From: Anaerolineales bacterium
GTDB taxonomy: Bacteria > Chloroflexota > Anaerolineae > Anaerolineales > E44-bin32
DNA: 9,838 nucleotides
Assembly (NCBI GenBank): GCA_030673085.1
Contig: DAOVFE010000041.1
Coordinates: forward strand, 1-9,838
Reading direction: 5' to 3'
Below, in pieces: positions 1 through 5,353 of this stretch (position 1 is its first letter; each line of letters opens with the position of its first letter). The notes under the pieces are model-generated. The model saw only the letters and a list, made by a program, of their open reading frames with translations. It was not told the DNA's origin and ran no database searches. Both the position numbers and the translations under genes were made by a program.

Positions 1-1
1 T

Positions 2-214
2 GAAAAGTCGAAAATCGCGATTATCATCCCCATCAATGAGCCAGATTCTTTAATAATCAAGCATATACTCCCCACTTCGCGACTAATTTACTCAGTGCAA
101 TTGGGCCAGCTCTCTACCGACCCGCCTTTTGGGACAGCCCCTTCTTCACTTATGGCTTTTTCCTTGGAAGAACTCCGCAGCAAGCTGCGGGGCTCTTCAC
201 TTGCCGAATATTAG
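2..214 (+). CDS. possible C-terminal fragment of a protein cut by the left edge
   Basis: An open frame of 70 codons runs from the window edge to a TAG at 212-214. It begins EKSKIAIIIPINEPDS and ends LRGSSLAEY. I do not recognise a family. The early part (KIAIIIPINEP) looks like a beta strand. The last third lies inside a hairpin repeat (167-198), so the end of the frame may be repeat sequence rather than conserved protein. The stop codon touches a strong hairpin (214-254), the arrangement expected at a gene end. Against it, 70 open codons can occur by chance, and no start is visible. This is a weak call. Confidence 0.25.
   Translation, partial: EKSKIAIIIPINEPDSLIIKHILPTSRLIYSVQLGQLSTDPPFGTAPSSLMAFSLEELRSKLRGSSLAEY
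167..198. repeat. hairpin repeat with CCGCAGCAAGCTGCGG core
   Basis: An imperfect palindrome. Bases 173-180 (CTCCGCAG) pair with 185-192 (CTGCGGGG, one G-T wobble) around a CAAG loop. After one mismatch, 167-171 pairs with 194-198. A diverged relative with the same CCGCAGCAAG core lies on the minus strand near 9242-9279, with extra bases between the arms. This suggests a dispersed palindromic repeat family. It could also act as a transcription terminator, but no T run follows. Confidence 0.55.
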
Positions 215-254
215 TATATGTGGGGTGGAAGCGGAGCTTCCACCCCACATATAC
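214..254. repeat. perfect 19-bp inverted repeat with 3-base loop
   Basis: Bases 214-232 (GTATATGTGGGGTGGAAGC) are an exact reverse complement of 236-254, with loop GGA at 233-235. It starts on the last base of the TAG at 212-214. A rho-independent terminator usually has a shorter stem and a T run; here only a short TATTTTAT follows. It could be a strong bidirectional terminator or the end of a small palindromic element. Confidence 0.75.
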
Positions 255-342
255 CATACTATTTTATGAGCAAATATATTTTTCAACACCCTCAAAGCGC
301 AATTTGCAGGAAAGGACGTTTATCATACTTTATGTTATTGAA

Positions 343-376
343 TCCGCTGAAATAAGCTGCCGCTAGTAGGAGAAGG
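343..376 (+). repeat. 34-base leader-like motif, copy 1
   Basis: This stretch (TCCGCTGAAATAAGC...CTAGTAGGAGAAGG) matches 3685-3719 with about five substitutions and one single-base gap. Inside each copy there is a 5-base direct repeat at the same spacing: CCGCT at 344-348 and 360-364 here, CCACT twice in the other copy. Each copy ends in a purine-rich AGGARAAGG stretch just upstream of a possible small ORF. It may be a 5' leader or operator, or a relic of a repeated coding segment. Confidence 0.4.
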
Positions 377-501
377 TGATAAGAGCGACCGGTTGTTGTG
401 AATCAGCGCTTGACAGCCTTATAGAAGTCGCCGGTGGTGAGCTGACCATAAGCATTCGTAGGCAGCGATGGCGTGTCGCCCATTACGGTAAACATTATTA
501 G
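376..501 (+). CDS. possible small protein of 41 residues, unknown
   Basis: Starting at GTG (376-378), right after a TAG and an AGGAGAAG stretch, the frame reads MIRATGCCESALDSLIEV and ends QRWRVAHYGKHY before TAG (499-501). The middle part (ESALDSLIEVAGGELTISIRR) looks like a helix followed by a strand and has the composition of real protein, but I do not recognise it. The Shine-Dalgarno spacing to GTG is short (about 3 bases), which is a weakness. It lies on the same strand as the EF-Tu-like gene that starts 106 bases further on. It could be a genuine small gene, a remnant, or chance. Confidence 0.3.
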   Translation: MIRATGCCESALDSLIEVAGGELTISIRRQRWRVAHYGKHY

Positions 502-607
502 CCCTGTATAAGAGGAGGATGATCAATATCTGTTGTAGAATGTATATATCCATGGATGATATTTTCTGTGGATAAGGTTTTCCACGGAGGGGATAGGAGG
601 GACGGCG

Positions 608-871
608 ATGACATACGGCGAACAGATCGGAAAGGTAGTCCACTTCTACAATAACATCAACGTTGCTGTGCTGCGCTTAAGCCGGGATATAAAGATGGGG
701 GATGTTATACACTTCTTGGGAAGGAGCACTGACGTCCAACAGGAAGTCACCTCGATGGAGGTTGAGCATGAGCCGGTGACCGAGGTCAAAGCCGGCGGCG
801 AGGTGGCTATCAAGGTGAAGCAGCGCGTTCGTCGCGGGGACTCTGTATTTCGCATCAAATTTGATACCTAA
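608..871 (+). CDS. stand-alone EF-Tu/IF2 domain II-like protein
   Basis: An 87-residue protein made of a single beta-barrel domain like domain II of translation GTPases. It begins IGKVVHFYNNINVAVLRL, then GDVIHFLGRSTD, EVTSMEVEHEPVTEVKAGGEVAIKVKQRVRRGD and ends VFRI. The pattern GK-V-hydrophobic, KMGDVIHF, SMEVEH and VKAGGEVAIKV is that of small proteins usually annotated as translation elongation factor-like. There is no GTPase domain and no room for one. Their role is not established. The start is supported by AGGAGG at 595-600, seven bases before ATG. The gene stands alone on the plus strand, facing the minus-strand permease across a 358-base gap. Family call is firm; function is open. Confidence 0.85.
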   Translation: MTYGEQIGKVVHFYNNINVAVLRLSRDIKMGDVIHFLGRSTDVQQEVTSMEVEHEPVTEVKAGGEVAIKVKQRVRRGDSVFRIKFDT

Positions 872-934
872 ATTTTCCAAGAGAGCCAGGCCTGACTGAA
901 TAGAGTACCGCTCAGCTTACCATATCGCAGATTA

Positions 935-1098
935 TCATGTCGTTTTAGCGCAAAAGCGCGCCTCGACTGAGTATTCAAGCTCGAAGATGTCATCAAGCGT
1001 AACCTGGGGGAGGGTTTCTTCACAGGAATAGTGACAGCACTAGAGTAATAAGACGTTCCCTGGAATTCAACGTACAAGATAAAGCGCAAGATAAATTG
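935..1098 (-). pseudogene. possible frameshifted remnant of a small gene, unknown
   Basis: Lies in the 358-base gap between the EF-Tu-like gene and the permease. On the minus strand one frame reads GGQFILRFILYVEFQGTSYY then SSAVTIPVK. About base 1013-1022 it turns poor, while another frame opens as ETLPQVTLDDIFELEYSVEA then RFCAKTT and a TGA (935-937). Joining the two gives a compact protein-like sequence with alternating strand-like residues. No start is clear: a TAA precedes the first part in frame. No family is recognised. Either a decayed small gene, or two chance frames. I see nothing else in 872-934 or 1099-1229. Confidence 0.25.
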
Positions 1099-1229
1099 TC
1101 CGCCTTACTTTTTTCATTTGGTGCAAAGCGCCCGTATTCTGGCATTCCCCCCTCCGCATTAATGGCGGAAATGGCATGTGTATATGAAAAATATAGCTTC
1201 GTCAGGCATTGTTTGCATAATAGCTACAT

Positions 1230-2450
1230 CTACCCGGCCGCGCCGCCCGGGAAATGCACTAGAAGCCATATCATAGACATGGCTACTGTGAGCTGCAGGG
1301 CGGGGAAGCCTTTCTTGAAGAAGTATTTGTAAGAGATTGGGTAGCCGGCGCGGTAGGCGATGCCGGCGGTGACCATATTAGCGGATGCGCCAATTAGTGA
1401 ACCATTTCCACCCATAGCTGCGCCAACCGCCAGGCAGAAGAATAAAACGTTGGAGTCTGCTCCCGTAAACGTGGCTGTCAGGAAGCCGACAACTGGCAGC
1501 ATAGCGGCAGTGAAGGGTATATTGGCGACCACTGTAGATAGTATGGCGCTGACCCATGTGATAGAAAGCATAGCGAGCAATAAGCTATCGCCGACGAAAT
1601 GACCTATTGAGCCGGCAATGAAGCTAATCACGCCAACTTCCCGGATAGCGCCAACTACGATAAATAGCGTGATGAAGAATACCAGCGTTGTCCAATCTAC
1701 CGCTTCTATCATTTCCTCAATATCGGGCCTGATCCAAACCAATAGTGCGGTAGCGCCCATCAGTGCGGTTACCGCCGGATGAAGGTGAATGTGCTCGCTG
1801 GTGACAAAGAGGACAAGCATTCCCAAGGCCACACAACCAGCTTTCATGAGATGTTTAGGCTCGGTGATGCGGGCGCGATCAGCCAGTTTTTCCAGTAGCA
1901 TAGGTGAGACTTCGCTTGCAGCTTGCAGTTCCCTCCGGTAAACCAGTTCGCTATAGATAATCAGTGCAATAAGCGAAAGCAGTACGCCCGGAGTCAAGTT
2001 GGTTAGAAAGGCATTAAATGAGATCTTTGCATAGGAGCCGATTAATATGTTTGTAGGCGTGCCAATTAAAGTGCTTATGCCAACTACATTAGAGGCCATT
2101 AATTCTGGCATCAAAAGCGCCAGTGGATTAATACCCATGGCGATAGCGATCTGAACGGTTATGGGTGTCATCAAAAGCATGGTCGTCACGTTATCAAGCA
2201 AGCTCGAAGCCACGCCGGTTACCAGCATCAAAATAGGCAAAAGGAGCCAGGCGCGCCCACCCGATATTCGATAGGCCATAAAAGCCAGCCATTGAAAGAT
2301 GCCGGTCCTTTCAATCACCGCGACAACAATCATCATCCCCATGATGAGAAAGACAACATTCCAGTCTATATATTCCAAGGCGATATCGAAATTGAAGATG
2401 TACAGATCCTCGTACAAAACGCGGCCCAGGTAGCTGATGGCGAAGATCAA
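1230..2450 (-). CDS. SLC13 / ArsB-NhaD-type permease, C-terminal part of a split gene
   Basis: A 406-residue polytopic membrane protein of the ion transporter (IT) superfamily, Pfam CitMHS-like, probably moving an anion or organic acid. Paired signature motifs are present: DNVTTM (86-91), GTPTN (130-134), ANIPFTAA (309-316) and GGNGSLIGASAN (347-358). This is the usual two-fold pseudo-repeat of the family. The apparent start is TTG (2448-2450), with AGGGG just upstream. Translation before it continues in frame as LGAS up to a TAA (2463-2465). The preceding 160-residue ORF ends in IAA in the same frame, so IAA-stop-LGASLIFAISYL looks like one family helix interrupted by one nonsense codon (probably TTA to TAA). 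Starting at the TTG loses the first transmembrane helix. Likely a damaged gene, or one product made by restart or readthrough. Confidence 0.85.
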   Translation of the reverse strand: MIFAISYLGRVLYEDLYIFNFDIALEYIDWNVVFLIMGMMIVVAVIERTGIFQWLAFMAYRISGGRAWLLLPILMLVTGVASSLLDNVTTMLLMTPITVQIAIAMGINPLALLMPELMASNVVGISTLIGTPTNILIGSYAKISFNAFLTNLTPGVLLSLIALIIYSELVYRRELQAASEVSPMLLEKLADRARITEPKHLMKAGCVALGMLVLFVTSEHIHLHPAVTALMGATALLVWIRPDIEEMIEAVDWTTLVFFITLFIVVGAIREVGVISFIAGSIGHFVGDSLLLAMLSITWVSAILSTVVANIPFTAAMLPVVGFLTATFTGADSNVLFFCLAVGAAMGGNGSLIGASANMVTAGIAYRAGYPISYKYFFKKGFPALQLTVAMSMIWLLVHFPGGAAG

Positions 2451-2462
2451 TGATGCCCCTAG

Positions 2463-2945
2463 TTAGGCGGCTATGGTGTTGTGAAATTTCCCGGCGGCGA
2501 TGAGCGCTAGCACGGCTATGAAGATTAGTATTGCTATCCAGAAGGCCGGGCTGATGCGCCGCTGTAGAATAATGTCAGGCAATACAATCGATTGTCCATT
2601 ACTCAGATCTTGAATCATGGGTGCGCCCAGTTCTATCAGGGCAGGTTTGAAGTGGGGTCTTTCGATTTGGATGATAAGCGTATCATTAATAACTTCCGGG
2701 AGAGATAACGCAAAGCGCCCATTGGGTTGAGAAGTGGCTTCGGCGATAAGGGCACTTTCGGAACCGAGTGTCAGGATTACGTGTGCGCCCGCTACCGGCT
2801 GAGCCTGTCGATCGTAGATACTTCCAGTAATCAATTGCGCAAGCGCTGATTCTTCAGCCTGGGCGCCATTATGGGGCAACAGTAAAACTAGGCCTGCGCC
2901 GATTATGAATGCGATTAGTAGCCAGAGGTAGGTCGACCTTTTCAT
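2463..2945 (-). CDS. N-terminal part of the split permease: signal, carboxypeptidase-regulatory-like domain, first helix
   Basis: 160 residues. Residues 1-30 form a signal sequence or signal anchor (KRSTYLWLLIAFIIGAG...AQA). Residues about 36-125 look like a transthyretin-like carboxypeptidase regulatory-like beta sandwich exposed outside the membrane: ITGSIYDRQAQPVAGAHVIL, NGRFALSLP. Residues 131-152 (PAFWIAILIFIAVLALIAAG) are a transmembrane helix that matches the first helix of SLC13-type permeases. It stops at TAA (2463-2465) in frame with the downstream permease. Together they would make a protein of about 570 residues. Its ATG overlaps the stop of the UspA gene (ATGA), pointing to translational coupling. 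The signal and domain calls are from sequence pattern only. Read alone, it would be an orphan membrane-anchored domain. Confidence 0.75.
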   Translation of the reverse strand: MKRSTYLWLLIAFIIGAGLVLLLPHNGAQAEESALAQLITGSIYDRQAQPVAGAHVILTLGSESALIAEATSQPNGRFALSLPEVINDTLIIQIERPHFKPALIELGAPMIQDLSNGQSIVLPDIILQRRISPAFWIAILIFIAVLALIAAGKFHNTIAA

Positions 2946-3436
2946 GGCTGATCCAACTCCGGTAGCAATACCCGCGTGCCGGTTTTTTGTTCGATCTGTT
3001 CGGTGAATTGTTTGAATATTTCCTGGCTAAATATGCTTTCTCCCTTGCCAATTTGGGGACGTCCGAGGACAAGGTAGCTGGCGTTAATCTCATGGCAAAG
3101 GCTGCGGATTTCATCCATAACGTTTCCTTGGCGTACTAATCCTTCTGCATCGACGCCTTTTTCGGAAGCTTATGCCTGAGCGTTAAGCAAAATGAATTCA
3201 CCCATCTGACGGATTTGTTCCGAGGCGGTATTAACGCGGCTGCTGCTTGTGTGGTATAGGAAATCGAGGTTTACGATATATAAGAAATAGAGAGGAAGGC
3301 CCGTCTCTTTTGAAAGATCGATCGCTTTATCGATTGTGGCGCGGCTATCTGCCCCACCACGAACTGCGCAAACGGTTCCACCTATTGGATTCCTCCATTC
3401 GTAAAAATGTGTCCATTGAGAAAAGCCCGAACGCAA
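2942..3436 (-). pseudogene. UspA-family universal stress protein, disrupted
   Basis: The frame reads GGTVCAVRGGADSRATIDKA and KETGLPLYFLYIVNLDFLYH, which is the first half of a UspA alpha/beta domain (strand, helix, strand VN-DFL), to AQA and then TAA (3170-3172). The same frame continues after the stop as ASEKGVDAEGLVRQGNV, MDEIRSLCHEINASYLVLGR, KGESIFSQEIF and GTRVLLPELDQP, the expected second half with the VLGR-type nucleotide loop. It ends at TGA (2942-2944). The only start in frame is TTG at 3436 without a Shine-Dalgarno site. An ATG at 3414-3416 would give MDTFYEWRNPIGG if one base were removed from the run of five A (3403-3407). So there are probably two lesions. The gene overlaps the permease gene, as expected for a stress protein made together with a transporter. 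Confidence 0.75.
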
Positions 3437-3461
3437 TTAAGTCATCGTTATATATGCAGCG

Positions 3462-3677
3462 CTAGATGCAATCTGTAGCATGCAGATATGTCCTTATCGA
3501 GAGAGCATATTGTCTTTCATGTGGCACATCGATGGTATCGCCAGAATAAAGGATAAAAGATATCCTGTCTATTTCGGCTTTCTCCCAGCTCAATGCAAGT
3601 GATTTCTCTTTTAAATACTTTCTAAGAACAGGGCATTCATAATATTTTCGGCGGCTGCGCTTTGATAGATAGATTAA
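3462..3677 (-). pseudogene. open frame without good start, unknown protein remnant
   Basis: On the minus strand, 71 codons stay open between a TGA (3678-3680) and a TAG (3462-3464). The frame reads KYYECPVLRKYLKEKSLALS, WEKAEIDRISFILYSGD and RQYALSIRTYLHATDCI, with a helix-like charged pattern typical of real protein. There is no ATG or GTG. The first usable start is TTG at 3593, giving 43 residues. An ATG at 3680-3682 lies one base out of frame and would join with a single-base change. I do not recognise the family. It sits between the DUF2877 gene and the UspA gene on the same strand. Possibly a small operon gene that has lost its start, or chance. Confidence 0.3.
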
Positions 3678-3684
3678 TCATGGG

Positions 3685-3719
3685 TCCACTGAAAAAAGCG
3701 GCCACTAGTAGGAAAAAGG
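3685..3719 (+). repeat. leader-like motif, copy 2
   Basis: Reads TCCACTGAAAAAAGC...CTAGTAGGAAAAAGG and matches 343-376. The internal direct repeat is CCACT at 3686-3690 and 3702-3706, the same spacing as CCGCT in copy 1. The change from G to A occurs in both half-sites. A G-rich run follows and then an ATG at 3729. Confidence 0.4.
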
Positions 3720-3728
3720 GGGGTATAT

Positions 3729-3971
3729 ATGCTGTATCCTTTCTCGTATTTGGGATTTATTCAGTGCAATCAATCATGGATTACAGGAAAAGGTATAGCC
3801 GGCGGAATTGTCCTTGTCGAGATTTCACTCTGGTTTGTTATTGCAATAAGCGATCTCCTATCGGCATGATCCCTTGCCATGTTAAGCTTATCTATTGTAG
3901 CCATAGCTAGGTTGGAGGCAAGTGGTAGACAATGCCCAATGATTTGCTTTATTAGGCCAAATCGTACGTGA
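3729..3971 (+). pseudogene. small putative membrane protein interrupted by TGA
   Basis: From ATG 3729 (AAAGGGGGG lies five bases upstream) the frame reads MLYPFSYLGFIQ and then GIAGGIVLVEISLWFVIAIS, a convincing transmembrane helix. It ends DLLSA at TGA (3867-3869), 46 residues. The same frame continues SLAMLSLSIVAIARLEASGR to QCPMICFIRPNRT and TGA (3969-3971). A TGG to TGA change would join them into one protein of about 80 residues with two hydrophobic segments. I do not recognise a family. The plus-strand orientation is opposite to the surrounding operon. It may be a decayed small membrane gene or a chance hydrophobic frame. I see nothing further in 3972-4118. Confidence 0.3.
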
Positions 3972-4118
3972 GCATATTATTCCCTGTGCCTACTCTCCAG
4001 CATGTTGTGATTTACAGTATTTACTGGCTTGAATGCCGAATCGAGACTGACCTTTATGCTATAACGATATGCAAACCTGCGGGACGGTCAACTTACTGCT
4101 GCTTGTTGCGGGGGTTAT

Positions 4119-4988
4119 TCATGCCCACTTATCCGATAAGACAGCCGCGAAACCAGAAAGCGCGTCGATGCCGGAAGTGTGGCCCTGAGCGGCAATTCTC
4201 TCGGCAGCCTGTCGAAGGCCGCATTGATTTTGGTCAATCAATTCTTCAAATAGAATATGCCATGCAGCGCTGCATTCGCCATGAGCCGCGGAATGAATCC
4301 ATGCTGCGGAAAAGGACGTCGTCTGGGGAACAGCAGCATTGGCAATAGCAATAGACAGTCTTTTTGCATATGCCTTTGGTTTGGAAGCCCAGGTCGCCAG
4401 CAGACAGCCCACGATCCAATCGTCGCCGGAGGGCGTCAGACCACCTCCCAGTCCGGCGAGCCCGGCCGCGCCCTTACAGCAGAGAACTTGATTATCTGTT
4501 CGCAAGCCATGGACCAAGTCTCTAGCTGGCGCATTCGCTTGTTGAAGTATCTCTTTATCAAACAATAGATGCGATTTCAAGGACGCAATAATCAGGTTCG
4601 CAAGACTTCCCGTTGTAGACGACTCGTTCAAAACATCGAAAATGACTTTTAGATTATTCGACTGGCAGGCTTTCTCTTGATGCAGCGCTCCCCACGGCGG
4701 GCAAGGATTCCAATCTCTTGCCGGCCGGGTATCAATCTTAAGCTCATCTATTAGTAGCAATCCATGAGCGTACTCTACTCTAGACCCCGCAGAGACATGA
4801 TCGCAGAATGTCACTGCCGGAATGAGTAAGCTGAATGGTCCGTTGCCAACCGGGGATGTAACAATGGCGAGCACTTTATTATCGGCTGCAATCAGATTGC
4901 AGACTTGATTGAATACATGCAAGACCCGGGCCTGAGGTTCGTCCACTATCCAGGCTCGGGCTTGGGGGGCAATCGAAAGCGCTCTCAA
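4119..4988 (-). CDS. DUF2877 family protein (AllH-like, oxamate carbamoyltransferase subunit family)
   Basis: 289 residues, about full length for DUF2877. The N-terminal half shows the typical VTSPVGNGPFSLLIP segment (about 44-58). The C-terminal half carries the family signature GLGGGLTPSGDDWIVGCLLA (about 180-199), a glycine-rich TPSGDD loop. In Escherichia coli the family member AllH (YlbF) works with AllF and AllG in oxamate carbamoyltransferase at the end of allantoin breakdown. No AllF or AllG is in this window, so the activity here cannot be assumed. The start is TTG (4986-4988), with GAGGT about 12 bases upstream; a TGA precedes it in frame, so no earlier ATG, GTG or TTG exists. It lies downstream of the molybdenum hydroxylase genes across a repeat-filled gap, suggesting a role in the same nitrogen-compound pathway. 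Confidence 0.8.
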   Translation of the reverse strand: MRALSIAPQARAWIVDEPQARVLHVFNQVCNLIAADNKVLAIVTSPVGNGPFSLLIPAVTFCDHVSAGSRVEYAHGLLLIDELKIDTRPARDWNPCPPWGALHQEKACQSNNLKVIFDVLNESSTTGSLANLIIASLKSHLLFDKEILQQANAPARDLVHGLRTDNQVLCCKGAAGLAGLGGGLTPSGDDWIVGCLLATWASKPKAYAKRLSIAIANAAVPQTTSFSAAWIHSAAHGECSAAWHILFEELIDQNQCGLRQAAERIAAQGHTSGIDALSGFAAVLSDKWA

Positions 4989-5126
4989 TATAGTGGCTAT
5001 ACCTCAGCCTTTCTACTATCGGTTAATAAGAATTACGCGGGTGTTGAAAAAAATAATTGCCAATAAAGAGCGTTGAGATTATTGGCACTTTCTGAACTAT
5101 CCTTTTATGCAGCCCTAGCCGCATTA

Positions 5127-5281
5127 CTCCTCTCCCCATAAAAGGAGAGGGGCCGGGGGCGAGGGATGTGGGAGCTTATTAGAAACTCTCCCCTCGCCAT
5201 TTTAGGGGAAGGGGCTGAGGATTGGAGCAGTTAAAATGAAAACCACCCCTAACCCTAATATTCTCCCCATTAGGGAAAGGG
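5127..5281. repeat. cluster of three C/G-rich palindromic hairpins
   Basis: Fills most of the 365-base gap between the hydroxylase large subunit and the DUF2877 gene. Hairpin 1: CCTCTCC (5129-5135) with GGAGAGG (5144-5150). Hairpin 2: CCCCT (5190-5194) with AGGGG (5204-5208). Hairpin 3: CCCTAAT (5253-5259) with ATTAGGG (5269-5275). All share the layout C-rich arm, A/T loop, G-rich arm, as in the dispersed intergenic palindromes of many environmental bacteria. Transcribed, they could slow polymerase or protect mRNA ends, and so lower expression of the DUF2877 gene. The rest of the gap (4989-5126, 5282-5353) shows no gene; a weak CTCTCAT/ATGAGAG inverted repeat spans 5308-5345. Confidence 0.65.
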
Positions 5282-5353
5282 CATACATCATCCTATTGTC
5301 AAGCTATCTCTCATTTTAACGCTATCATCGCCTTCGAGATGAGAGCGCTATGA

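Noticed and set aside
410..440. TTGACA at 410-415 as a promoter -35 box
   Set aside because: No TATAAT-like box lies 16-18 bases downstream, and it falls inside a possible small ORF.
3968..4348. 126-codon plus-strand frame
   Set aside because: Its second half is antisense to the DUF2877 signature region. The arginine- and cysteine-rich composition is that of a shadow frame.
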